Below, piece by piece: positions 44,601-53,460 of a DNA stretch of 64,000 bases. Every line of letters starts with the position of its first letter. Within the stretch, counting starts at the first letter, position 1. A program made the position numbers and the translations under genes. The notes beneath the pieces were generated by a model. It ran no database searches. It had not been told where the DNA came from and saw only the letters and a program-made list of their open reading frames with translations. The DNA is taken from the NCBI RefSeq assembly GCF_003576475.1, contig NZ_QWGR01000020.1:1-64000 (forward strand). Reading direction: 5' to 3'. The DNA comes from Maribellus luteus. Lineage in GTDB: Bacteria; Bacteroidota; Bacteroidia; Bacteroidales; Prolixibacteraceae.

Positions 44601-45761
44601 CTAAATGTAGTAACCTTGCCTGAAGGTACGAATACCAGGATACTTTTTCATTTCGTCTTCAATCAGGTCGACTCCAAGTCCCGAACGTTCCGACAATACC
44701 AGTTGACCGTCTTGTATTTCAATCGGGTGACTGATTACTGTATCTCTCCAGCTTACATCGTTAAAAATAAATTCCTGTCTGAAGAAATTCGGAATAGCCG
44801 CACATACATGAGCACTTGCCAAAGTAGACAGTGGACCATTTGGATTATGGGGAGCCAACAAAACATTATAGGTCTCGGCCATTGTAGCCATGCGTTTCAT
44901 TTCTGAAGGCCCTCCACACCTGGTGATATCAGGCATAATAACATCAACCACCTGTTTCTCCAACAAATCACGAATACCATACCGGGTATAATGACGTTCG
45001 CCTACACAAATCGACACTTTCGGATCGATTCGTTCACGCAATGCTTTTAAGGTATTGGCGTTTTCGGGCCCTGCCGGTTCCTCGTACCAGGTAATATTTA
45101 ACTGGGCTAAGCGTTCGGCCATAGTTACCGCCGTTTTAAAATTCAGCATGGCGTGTGTCTCGATCATCAAATCGGCATCAGGCCCAATGGCTTCGCGAAC
45201 GGCCTTACTCACTTCATAAGCCCGGTTTTGCTGCTCCTGACTCAACCCCAGATCGGTATTCAGGTCTTCGCCATACAGGTAATTCACATGCGCAAACGGA
45301 TCAAATTTTACTCCTTTGAATCCTGCTTCCATCACTTTACGAGCCTGTGCTGCATAATCCCGAGCGCTATGACTTCCGTTGGTAAACCAATAGTTGGCGT
45401 ACAAACGAATTTTTGTCCGAAAAGCCCCGCCAAGCAATTCATACATGGGCACTCCCAGCACTTTGGCTTTCAAGTCGAGCAAAGCCATATCGATTCCTGA
45501 TATGGCACACATGCTGGCACCAAAGGGGCCCACCCAATTCAGGTCGCGGTAAAGTTTGGTCCAGATAAAGTCGGTTTGCATCGGATTCAGACCAATTATC
45601 CGCTGACCAGCTTCTTTGGCTGCTGCCTCTACGATTTGGCTTCCCGGCCAGTTGGTGGCTTCTCCGACGCCGGTAAATCCTTCGTCAGTGTATATTTTTA
45701 ACATGGTCCAGTTGTATTTCACTCCCTCAACCAACCAAACCTTTACATCTGTTATCTTCAT
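44601..45761 (-). CDS. Enolase-superfamily sugar-acid dehydratase (mandelate racemase/galactonate dehydratase type)
   Basis: Mg-dependent dehydratase turning an aldonate into a 2-keto-3-deoxy acid. The capping domain covers residues 1-115. The barrel has VKFDPF (152-156), the metal/acid-base pair Glu201 and His203 in MIETHAML (Asp rather than Glu is usual at the first position), further ligands in YEEP (226-229) and GERH (254-257), and His305 in APHNPNGP. The 386 residues are closer in length to galactonate dehydratase (about 380) than to L-fuconate dehydratase (about 430). Substrate is therefore L-fuconate or D-galactonate; operon context supports either. It lies between the RraA-type and SDR genes. 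Confidence 0.82.
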   Translation of the reverse strand: MKITDVKVWLVEGVKYNWTMLKIYTDEGFTGVGEATNWPGSQIVEAAAKEAGQRIIGLNPMQTDFIWTKLYRDLNWVGPFGASMCAISGIDMALLDLKAKVLGVPMYELLGGAFRTKIRLYANYWFTNGSHSARDYAAQARKVMEAGFKGVKFDPFAHVNYLYGEDLNTDLGLSQEQQNRAYEVSKAVREAIGPDADLMIETHAMLNFKTAVTMAERLAQLNITWYEEPAGPENANTLKALRERIDPKVSICVGERHYTRYGIRDLLEKQVVDVIMPDITRCGGPSEMKRMATMAETYNVLLAPHNPNGPLSTLASAHVCAAIPNFFRQEFIFNDVSWRDTVISHPIEIQDGQLVLSERSGLGVDLIEDEMKKYPGIRTFRQGYYI

Positions 45762-45788
45762 CGAAAAATATTTTAAATTGAAGTTCAG

Positions 45789-46487
45789 TTACATAATTCC
45801 GTATCTGTTCCAGGCTTCAACGGCGCTCATCCCTTCCTGGATAGCTTTTAAAACCATGCGTTCGCCACGCGCCTTCTCCAATGATCTGGCAAACACCTCA
45901 TCTTCCACTTCACGGGGAACTATACAAACGCCATCTATATCACCAATAACAATATCCCCCGGGTTTATACGCACTCCGCTCATTTCAATAGGAACGCGGT
46001 AATCAATCACTTTACCACGCGGCGCCTGGTCCTGGGCGTAAGGGCCATAGGAAAATACAGGAAGACCGACTTCGTAGATGCCATTTGTATCGCGCGAGTA
46101 GCCGTTAACTACGGCCCCTGCCCCTCCACACATTTTCACCCTTGTAAGCATCAATTCCCCGACCAACGCGTACGAAGGAGACGAACCGGAGCAGATATAC
46201 ACCTCGTTTGGCTTTATATCATCCAGAGCTTCCAGCATCAAACCAAAAGGTTTATTCATCAGTGGATTTTTCGAATCCGGACTCAGTTCCTCAAAACAAT
46301 CAGCCTCCAGAACAGTCATCGCACGTCCAACGATAAACATTTCTTCTTTCAATGGCCTGATTTGCGGTGGCAAAAACTGGCGTTGCATCCCCATCTTATC
46401 CATAATATCGCCAACCACCGCTGTATAGAGTTCTTCCCTGATGAATTTGAAGAGCTCTGTATCATCTTTCCAATAGTTCTGTGTCAT
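45789..46487 (-). CDS. RraA-family pyruvate aldolase/decarboxylase-like protein
   Basis: Member of the RraA/HMG-aldolase family, metal-dependent enzymes cleaving 4-hydroxy-2-oxo acids to pyruvate and an aldehyde or keto acid. The active-site motif is complete: GGAGAVVNGYSRDTNGI with Arg132 and Asp133 (equivalent to the Arg/Asp pair of Pseudomonas HMG/CHA aldolase), plus the conserved GDIDGVCIVP. Length 232. As partner of an aldonate dehydratase it could split 2-keto-3-deoxy-L-fuconate (a 4-hydroxy-2-oxo acid) to pyruvate and lactaldehyde. No FAH-type hydrolase or DapA-type aldolase is present in the window. An RNase E inhibitor role is unlikely given these catalytic residues. Confidence 0.8.
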   Translation of the reverse strand: MTQNYWKDDTELFKFIREELYTAVVGDIMDKMGMQRQFLPPQIRPLKEEMFIVGRAMTVLEADCFEELSPDSKNPLMNKPFGLMLEALDDIKPNEVYICSGSSPSYALVGELMLTRVKMCGGAGAVVNGYSRDTNGIYEVGLPVFSYGPYAQDQAPRGKVIDYRVPIEMSGVRINPGDIVIGDIDGVCIVPREVEDEVFARSLEKARGERMVLKAIQEGMSAVEAWNRYGIM

Positions 46488-46492
46488 ATTTT

Positions 46493-49441
46493 TTACTCGT
46501 TAGTAATTTTCAGTTTTATTTCACCGCTGATTTTTTGCCCCCGTATCAGCGGAATATCATACAGCTGTGCATGCGAACTAAAGCCACGCAGGAAACGTTC
46601 CGATCCGGGATTATCGTAGCCGGCAATCAACCAATGAATTGCCCCCTGATCCAGCCAACTGCGAATATGCTGGCTTCCGTCCGATTTCAACTCAACACGT
46701 GTTTTCCCGGGCGCAAGCAGTGCTGCCCTGAATACATTTCGTTTAGTTGAGCGGAAATCGTTGCTACCGTAATTTGTCTGATCCTGGTTATATGTCCAGT
46801 CAGGCTGTTTGGAAGGCCCGGCCAATCCACACCGCTGGTCGTTGTAAAACAAATGTGCAGTCCCTTCCAGGCGCCCGATATGATCACCGGGATATACGCT
46901 CCACAATCCTTTTCGCTGCCACTCCAACTGGGTATAATCTTCAGGCAGTGAAAATGCCAGTCCCCACTGACGGAAGTTTTCATTTTTTAACATTGAATAA
47001 TCGTAGTCCACCCGGATATTACCATCAGCAAAAAAATGTAATTGCAGGCTTCCGGCAGCCTCATCGTATCCTTCACTTAAGCTTATAACAAACTGCTCCT
47101 CCCCCTTTTTCACTTCCACCGAACGTATACTTCGGTTCGATGCCTCGGGCGAAAAGAGTGTATAATCGGGCGTCTCTTTTGTCATTTGCGTATCGCCTTT
47201 GTTGTTGGCTGAAACAAGCATTAGTGCAGGCCAGCCGTTTAGCACTTTATTGCCTTTCGAATCGAAGACAAACAATCCCTTCGGACCAAACTCGACCTTC
47301 ATATTTTTGCTCGTTGCAACCTGCTGGTCTCCTTTCAAACTCCATGAAAAATGGTCTTCATTTTTTGTGAGCATTTCTGTTACCGGCATCGAAAAATCGT
47401 AGGCATATTCATCAACAGCAACTTCGCTGTCTTTAAAAACTGAGATGATCAGCTTTCCTACTTCATCGTTGGTAAAAGGCAAGGTAGCCTCCACAATTGC
47501 ACCGGGTTTTGCATCAACGGTTAATGTCCCCTGCTTGGTGTCGTTGTTCTTCCAAATAATCCGGCATTCCTTCAAATTTGAAAAGAAATAACGATTTTCG
47601 AGCGTCAGCTTTACCTTTTCATTTTTTGGACCGTCGTTCAACGTAATTTTTACCGGCGAATAGATTTTCTTCATGTGCCAGTATTCGGGTTTGGGCCTTC
47701 GCCACCCATCAACAGGTCCCCAGGTACCGTAGCCAACCACTTTCCCGGAGGGTAAAAAGAAACTATCATCGATACCAGCCCACAAAGCACCACCCAGTAC
47801 TCCTTTCGAAGCGTACATTTTTTCCCACATGTGGTAAAGAATATCCCCCCAAAAGTCGCGAATGCCGGGATCAGTCATTAGTTCGTAACGATTATAGGCA
47901 TTCAGGTGGCAATATTCGTCGAAAGTAATCGGGCGCTGGTAGTTCCTGTATTTATCAGGGCCTCCGGGTCCGGGGTAATGATGATTGGCAATTTCAAGAT
48001 AACCGTTGTCGCCATCAGGGCCGTATTGGCTAAAGATACGAGGACGCGAAGGATCGGCTTTCTTTACCCAATCGGCTGCTTCTTTGAAAAGCTCATCAAA
48101 ATCGTACGACTCGTTGGCAATCGACCAATGCAAAACAGAAGGATGTGATTTATTCATTTCCACCATTTCCAGAAGAGGTTGTACAATACCTTCGAAGTAA
48201 TTCGCATTGGTAACCGGCTTTTTAGAAGCCCAGCAAAATGGTCCTTCCACCTCGACAAACATCCCCAATTCATCACAGGCTTCCAGCAACTTTTCGTTGG
48301 GAGGATAGTGCGAAGTACGGATATAATTGACATTCCCATCGCGAAACAATTTCACATCCTCGTACCACTGGTTTCCGTTCAGCGAACGTCCCCTTAAAGG
48401 ATGAACTTCGTGCCGGCAAACTCCACGCAACTTGATTGGCTGGTTATTCACAAAAACCTGGTTACCGCGAACTTCAATCTGCCGAAATCCAAAGCGGCGA
48501 ACCACTTTGGTCAGCTCTTTTCCATTATGAAAAAGGGCACATTCAAGAAAATACAGGTTGGGATGTTCCGGATCCCATTTTTCAGGATTTTTCACCTGCA
48601 GCTTTATTGAATGCGAATCGATTGAGTTGGCAGCCAGCGTAATATCAGATTTTGTTTCTCCGCTAACCGGAATTTCTTTTCCTGTGTTATCGCGCAAGCG
48701 AAGTTTAAGCTGTATCTGCTGTTCCTTTTTCGATTCGTTAGCAAGCTTCAGGCTGGCATTCAATTCAGCGTTTTTATAGTCAGCATCGAATGTGGTTGAA
48801 ACATGAAACGAAGCAGCATTTATTTCGGGTAGTGCAAGCAGATAAATCGGGCGGGTAATTCCGCCCAGGGGATGAACAGCATATTGCGATGCACTCGACA
48901 AGGTATCGGCCAGGCTTTCGCTTTTTACGCTAAGCGCGATGGTATTATTTCCGTTTTTTACAAGCTCCGTTACATCGAGCTCAAAAGGAGTAAATCCCCC
49001 CAAATGAGAACCGGCTTCCTTGCCGTTCACCCATATTTTGCATTCACTGTAAATGGCTTCGCATTTCAGTTTTATACGCTGTCCTTTCCATTCGGGATTT
49101 AAATTGAAGGTGCGAAAATAGCCTGCTGCAGTTCTGGGATTTACTTCAAAGCCCTGCATTACCCACTCACCGGGAACTTCAATGCTTTTCCAGTCGGCAA
49201 CACTTTTTGCTTTGTAAAAATCAGCTTCAGGCTGGGCTGAAAACGACCAATCTCCGCCTAAATCCAGTTTGAATGACTTTAGCCCATTAACCGACTCAGG
49301 CTGAGGAGTCCAGCGTATGTGGTTAACTTTTGTCGAATCGAAGCTAAACTGTCCGGACACAAGAAAGGACCAAAACAGCAATGCACCAACCAAACAAATT
49401 TTATATGCAGATTTTAGAGTCATGGAATTGCGGTTATTCAT
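46493..49441 (-). CDS. GH2 glycoside hydrolase (beta-galactosidase type), first of a tandem
   Basis: Exported retaining glycosidase. The signal segment is about residues 10-31; ATG codons at 49441 and 49423 both work. Sugar-binding domain GEWVMQGFEV...GYFR, Ig-like domain, then the barrel: acid/base Glu444 (LHWSIANES) and nucleophile Glu509 (ITFDEYCHLN). The C-terminal small-chain-like beta domain (GLAFSLPEDYTQLEW, KGLWSVYPGDHIGR) is characteristic of LacZ-like GH2. 982 residues. It follows its paralog by 2 bp, so expression is coupled. Confidence 0.9.
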   Translation of the reverse strand: MNNRNSMTLKSAYKICLVGALLFWSFLVSGQFSFDSTKVNHIRWTPQPESVNGLKSFKLDLGGDWSFSAQPEADFYKAKSVADWKSIEVPGEWVMQGFEVNPRTAAGYFRTFNLNPEWKGQRIKLKCEAIYSECKIWVNGKEAGSHLGGFTPFELDVTELVKNGNNTIALSVKSESLADTLSSASQYAVHPLGGITRPIYLLALPEINAASFHVSTTFDADYKNAELNASLKLANESKKEQQIQLKLRLRDNTGKEIPVSGETKSDITLAANSIDSHSIKLQVKNPEKWDPEHPNLYFLECALFHNGKELTKVVRRFGFRQIEVRGNQVFVNNQPIKLRGVCRHEVHPLRGRSLNGNQWYEDVKLFRDGNVNYIRTSHYPPNEKLLEACDELGMFVEVEGPFCWASKKPVTNANYFEGIVQPLLEMVEMNKSHPSVLHWSIANESYDFDELFKEAADWVKKADPSRPRIFSQYGPDGDNGYLEIANHHYPGPGGPDKYRNYQRPITFDEYCHLNAYNRYELMTDPGIRDFWGDILYHMWEKMYASKGVLGGALWAGIDDSFFLPSGKVVGYGTWGPVDGWRRPKPEYWHMKKIYSPVKITLNDGPKNEKVKLTLENRYFFSNLKECRIIWKNNDTKQGTLTVDAKPGAIVEATLPFTNDEVGKLIISVFKDSEVAVDEYAYDFSMPVTEMLTKNEDHFSWSLKGDQQVATSKNMKVEFGPKGLFVFDSKGNKVLNGWPALMLVSANNKGDTQMTKETPDYTLFSPEASNRSIRSVEVKKGEEQFVISLSEGYDEAAGSLQLHFFADGNIRVDYDYSMLKNENFRQWGLAFSLPEDYTQLEWQRKGLWSVYPGDHIGRLEGTAHLFYNDQRCGLAGPSKQPDWTYNQDQTNYGSNDFRSTKRNVFRAALLAPGKTRVELKSDGSQHIRSWLDQGAIHWLIAGYDNPGSERFLRGFSSHAQLYDIPLIRGQKISGEIKLKITNE

Positions 49442-49443
49442 AA

Positions 49444-52377
49444 TTATTTATTTCTATCGTTTACTAACTTAATTTTTACTTCATCGCCAAATTTGTCACC
49501 ATCTTTTAACGGACGTCTGAACTTCTGCAGATGGCTGCTAAAAAACATATCTCCCCCTCCGGTCGAAAATCCGGCCACAAGGAAATTCACCTTACCGACT
49601 TCCATAAAAGCGCGAAATGCCTGGCTACCATCCGAGACCACAACCAGTCCTTTGTTTTGGTTATCTGACAACGACGCCCAATATATATTTTCGCGGGTTG
49701 CCCTAAAGTCGTTTGTTCCTAACTCATTGGCATCGTAGCACCAGTCGTCTGAAGGCGCTTTTCCAAACGAATCGACCCGGAAAGCTTTGTCTCCAAACGA
49801 AACTGTTTTTCCATGTGTACGCCCAATGTGGTTTTCGGGATAGTAACTCCAAAGCCCTTTTCGGTACCACTCGAGCCTGTTCATATTTTCGGCTGCCGAA
49901 AATACCAGTCCCCACTGACGAGGATTAATGTCGGAATTTGCCGTCATCTGGTAGCTGATGTCCAGTGCTGCATCCTTCGAAAAACGATAAACAAGCTCGC
50001 CTTCCGCTTCGGTATATGAACCAGCGACTACTACCTCAACTGTATCATTTTTCATCGACCATGTTGCCTTTTTCATGTTCCAGTTACTGCACGTCTCGTT
50101 GTGAAACGGAATTTGCAGGCTGTGTTCGGTCAGACACTCACCTGTTTTTAAGCTGAGTAACATTAACTCTGCTCCACCCTTAAGTACATACTTTTCGCCA
50201 ACTTGTGCATTGTCCAGTTTTCCCGTGTTCAGGTTAAAGGCCCAGCTAAAGCCATTGCCTTTAATCATCAGCATTTCTCCCTGCTCAATCGCATCAAGTT
50301 TGTCGCCGTTTAACTCTGCAAACGGAATATCGTCGCGTTTCACATCTCCGATCTCAATAACACAAGTTTCCACTTCTACACCTTGTGGCGAAACAAATTT
50401 TACTTCCAGTAGTTTGCCGTTTAGTTCCTTTGTTTTCGGCTGGACCGTGAGAATTCCGAAGTTATGAGGAGCCAGGTTCATATTTAGCATTCCCGATTCA
50501 GCATCCAGTTTCCAGGTGATGGCACATTCCGAAAGGTTGGTAAAATCAAAACGGTTTTCCACCTGCAGTTCAATACCCTTCCCAACTGAAGGAACCGCCA
50601 CTACACGGTTGTGTATTTTTACCGGTGAATAACTCTTTTTCATGTGGAAATATTCGGGTTTTTCGCGACGCCAGCCATCAATTGGGCCCCATTCGCCATA
50701 TCCTACCGAGCGGCCATCAGGCAAGAAAAACACATCGTCGATACCCGACCAAATAGCACCTCCCAGGCACCCGCGGCTTTTGTACATATCTTCGAACATG
50801 TTTTTAAACCCGCGTCCCCACGAATCACGCACTCCGGGGTCGGTAACAATTTCACTCCGGTTGTAGGTATTCAGGTGAGCATATTCACCAAACAGCAGCG
50901 GCCTTTCAAAATTTTCAGCCACGCCTGGACCTGCCGGACCGGGATAATGTATATTGGCAACCGGCATTTTCGTACTGCCGTAATTATTAAATCCGCCGTA
51001 AGCCTGATCGTGAAAAGTGGCGGGCCGTGTCGGATCTTTTTTCGCAAAAAAATCGGCCAGCTTCGCCCAGTTTGGTCCCCATGCTGATTCATTGGCCATC
51101 GACCAGATAATGATACTGGGATGATTTCTGAAAAACTCAATGTTCGATTTTGAAATGCTTTCGAGATAAGCATACAAGGCAGGGGCATGAGGATCATGTG
51201 TTTGCCAGTGACTGTTTGCACCATGCCCGATCCAGGCAATGGGGTTCTCAAGCTCTACGTACAAACCAATTTTATCGCACCATTCAATAAATTCTTCCGA
51301 AGGCGGGTAATGCGAAGTACGGATATAATTTACATTTCCGGCCTTAAATAGTTTGGCATCCTGTTTCCAGAGTTCATCAGTAAGGCTGCGGCCACGCAAC
51401 GGATGCACCTCATGGCGGTTTACTCCTTTTAGTTTTACCGGGCAGCCATTTACAAAAAGCTGGTTGCCGATTACTTCAATCTGCCGAAAACCCACATTTT
51501 TTACTATTTGTTCCGATCCTGCATCCGAGCTTACAATAAGCTTTAGTTGGTATAGGTTCGGATGTTCTGCATCCCATTTTGCAGGGCTGCCTACCGGAAA
51601 AATAAGTTCAATTTGGCTACTGCTCTTTTCATTAATATTGTAATTATTTTGGCTGTTGTCGAGTGTCACTGTATTTCCATCGGGGTCAATAAGTTGTGCT
51701 GAAACGCTTGCTGACGCCAGCTTACTTTTATTGACCAGCTCTCCGCTAACAAGCAAGCGCGCGTTATTGTATTCCGCATCAAATTCTGTTTTTATCCATA
51801 AATCACGTAAATGAACTTTGGGAACAGCTACCAGGTAAATCTTTCGCAAAATCCCGCCCAACTGATGAGCCGCATATTGCGTACCCGACATTAAAGTATC
51901 AGCAAGGGTTTCCGCAACAATTCCCATTGCAATCCGGTTCGTCTTTCCGGCGTTTATCAGATCCGTCACATCTTTTTCAAAAGCCACCATCGGACCGGTA
52001 TGGCTCCCGGTATGCTTTCCGTTTATGGCAACTTCAACTTTACTAAATACCGCATCGCAACGTAAATACACTGCGTAGTCTTTCCAATCGGCAGGCACCT
52101 TAAACTCGCGAAAATAGCCGGCTTGCTTTCCCGCTTCCACCTTAAAACCCTGCATTAGCCATTCACCCGGCACCTGAATCTCACTCCAATTTTTAGCTGT
52201 TTTTACACTAGTGGCATCAACATTCTTTAATGCAGGATTAAAATACCAAGATCCGTTCAAATCTATTTTATTATTGATCTGATCCGCATCATCAGGTACT
52301 TCAACATACTGGCTGTAAGCAATATTTACAGCCAACAACAATAAGGTTGCAAGAGATAGATATTTATAGTATTTCAT
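49444..52377 (-). CDS. GH2 glycoside hydrolase (beta-galactosidase type), second of a tandem
   Basis: Exported paralog of the preceding entry with the same architecture (977 residues). The signal peptide is MKYYKYLSLATLLLLAVNIA. Acid/base Glu430 (IIWSMANES), nucleophile Glu498 (LLFGEYAHLN), C-terminal domain GLVFSAAENMNRLEW. First gene of the operon leading through the second GH2, aldolase, dehydratase, SDR and lactonase. A perfect -7 element (52395-52402) and the shared operator lie directly upstream, giving a very short leader. Differences in the loops after the acid/base (SAWGPNW versus SYDFDEL) suggest different specificities. Confidence 0.9.
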   Translation of the reverse strand: MKYYKYLSLATLLLLAVNIAYSQYVEVPDDADQINNKIDLNGSWYFNPALKNVDATSVKTAKNWSEIQVPGEWLMQGFKVEAGKQAGYFREFKVPADWKDYAVYLRCDAVFSKVEVAINGKHTGSHTGPMVAFEKDVTDLINAGKTNRIAMGIVAETLADTLMSGTQYAAHQLGGILRKIYLVAVPKVHLRDLWIKTEFDAEYNNARLLVSGELVNKSKLASASVSAQLIDPDGNTVTLDNSQNNYNINEKSSSQIELIFPVGSPAKWDAEHPNLYQLKLIVSSDAGSEQIVKNVGFRQIEVIGNQLFVNGCPVKLKGVNRHEVHPLRGRSLTDELWKQDAKLFKAGNVNYIRTSHYPPSEEFIEWCDKIGLYVELENPIAWIGHGANSHWQTHDPHAPALYAYLESISKSNIEFFRNHPSIIIWSMANESAWGPNWAKLADFFAKKDPTRPATFHDQAYGGFNNYGSTKMPVANIHYPGPAGPGVAENFERPLLFGEYAHLNTYNRSEIVTDPGVRDSWGRGFKNMFEDMYKSRGCLGGAIWSGIDDVFFLPDGRSVGYGEWGPIDGWRREKPEYFHMKKSYSPVKIHNRVVAVPSVGKGIELQVENRFDFTNLSECAITWKLDAESGMLNMNLAPHNFGILTVQPKTKELNGKLLEVKFVSPQGVEVETCVIEIGDVKRDDIPFAELNGDKLDAIEQGEMLMIKGNGFSWAFNLNTGKLDNAQVGEKYVLKGGAELMLLSLKTGECLTEHSLQIPFHNETCSNWNMKKATWSMKNDTVEVVVAGSYTEAEGELVYRFSKDAALDISYQMTANSDINPRQWGLVFSAAENMNRLEWYRKGLWSYYPENHIGRTHGKTVSFGDKAFRVDSFGKAPSDDWCYDANELGTNDFRATRENIYWASLSDNQNKGLVVVSDGSQAFRAFMEVGKVNFLVAGFSTGGGDMFFSSHLQKFRRPLKDGDKFGDEVKIKLVNDRNK

Positions 52378-52394
52378 TAGCGAAAAGTTTTATT

Positions 52395-52402
52395 CAAAAA
52401 TA
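52395..52402 (-). promoter_or_regulatory. -7 element of the GH2/catabolic operon
   Basis: The minus strand reads TATTTTTG, an exact match to TAnnTTTG, 17 bp before the ATG. The distance to the 14-mer variant at 52446 is 43 bp, the same as at both susC promoters. Confidence 0.6.
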
Positions 52403-52445
52403 CTTTTGAAAACAGAAGCCTGCTTGTAGTTAATTATCTAACAGT

Positions 52446-52459
52446 TGAACAATATTGTC
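52446..52459 (+). promoter_or_regulatory. Shared 14-mer variant between the GH2 operon and the araC-type gene
   Basis: TGAACAATATTGTC, one base different from the other copies, containing the perfect 10-bp palindrome ACAATATTGT. It lies in the divergent gap beside the AraC-family gene, so it could serve both directions. Confidence 0.6.
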
Positions 52460-52568
52460 TTATTTGATGTAATATCAGAAAATATAGCCAAATTCGAATG
52501 CAGTATTTGTCCATTTGCAGCCGTGATACAATGATTGACTGCCTATGAAAATTTAAAGACGTTATTTT

Positions 52569-53450
52569 ATGAAACCACACTATATAAAGTTACCAAAACA
52601 TCTCCACGAAACCGTTCACATCAGAAAGGATATTACCATGAATTTTTATCAGAAATGGCACTATCATGATGAAATTGAGCTGGTTTACATACTAAGGGGA
52701 AAAGGAACCCGCTTTATCGGAGACAATATCTCGAGATTCAGCGACGGTGATCTCTTACTGGTTGGCGATCATCTTCCGCATTTGTGGAAGAACGAACCAC
52801 TTCCATCCACAAAAGGGAAAAAGAACATTCCTGCTTCTGCCATTGTCATACAGTTTCCGATGAATTTCGGAGCGGAAGGCTTGCTGGATATTTCAGAAAT
52901 GACATCGATAAAGAAATTACTAAATGACTCCAAACGAGGCTTATTTTTTAGTCTTCCTGAAAATCACAATGCAAAGAGGCAAATCAGAAAAATGCTGACA
53001 CTTAGTTCGTTCGACCGGGTATTGTCGATGCTTTCGTTGTTAAAAGAACTTTCGGAGACAGAGAAAAAGGTTACACTCTCCAGCGTTCCGTTTGCGGATC
53101 ATTACATGAAGCACAATTCAAAAAGAATGGATGAGATTTATAATTACATCCTGAATAACTTCAGTAAAGAAATAAAACTGGAAGATCTGGCATCGGTGGC
53201 GAACATGACTTCCTCCTCTTTGTGCCGTTTTTTCAAGCATTCCACCCAAAAATCGATCAGTACTTTTATCAACGAAGTGCGGATTGGTTATGCCTGCAAA
53301 CTGCTTATCGACGACAAATTTTCGATTTCGGATGTATGTTTTAGCTGCGGCTACAATAACCTCTCGTATTTTAACCGTCAGTTCAGAAAAATCATCGGCA
53401 TTAGTCCTTCAAAATACCAGAATCAGATTAGCACCAACCTGGAAGAGTAA
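52569..53450 (+). CDS. AraC-family transcriptional regulator with cupin sensor
   Basis: DNA-binding regulator. The N-terminal cupin (about 15-100: WHYHDEIELVYILRGKGTRF, DGDLLLVGDHLPHLWKN) probably senses a sugar. The C-terminal AraC double helix-turn-helix (about 190-290) is clear: IKLEDLASVANMTSSSLCRF, FINEVRIGYACKLLIDDKFS, VCFSCGYNNLSYFNRQFRKI. 293 residues. It stands divergent from the GH2/catabolic operon with the shared site between them and ends 10 bp from the convergent symporter gene. It is the natural candidate to bind the 14-mer repeated across the window. Confidence 0.93.
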   Translation: MKPHYIKLPKHLHETVHIRKDITMNFYQKWHYHDEIELVYILRGKGTRFIGDNISRFSDGDLLLVGDHLPHLWKNEPLPSTKGKKNIPASAIVIQFPMNFGAEGLLDISEMTSIKKLLNDSKRGLFFSLPENHNAKRQIRKMLTLSSFDRVLSMLSLLKELSETEKKVTLSSVPFADHYMKHNSKRMDEIYNYILNNFSKEIKLEDLASVANMTSSSLCRFFKHSTQKSISTFINEVRIGYACKLLIDDKFSISDVCFSCGYNNLSYFNRQFRKIIGISPSKYQNQISTNLEE

Positions 53451-53460
53451 ACGATTTTTT

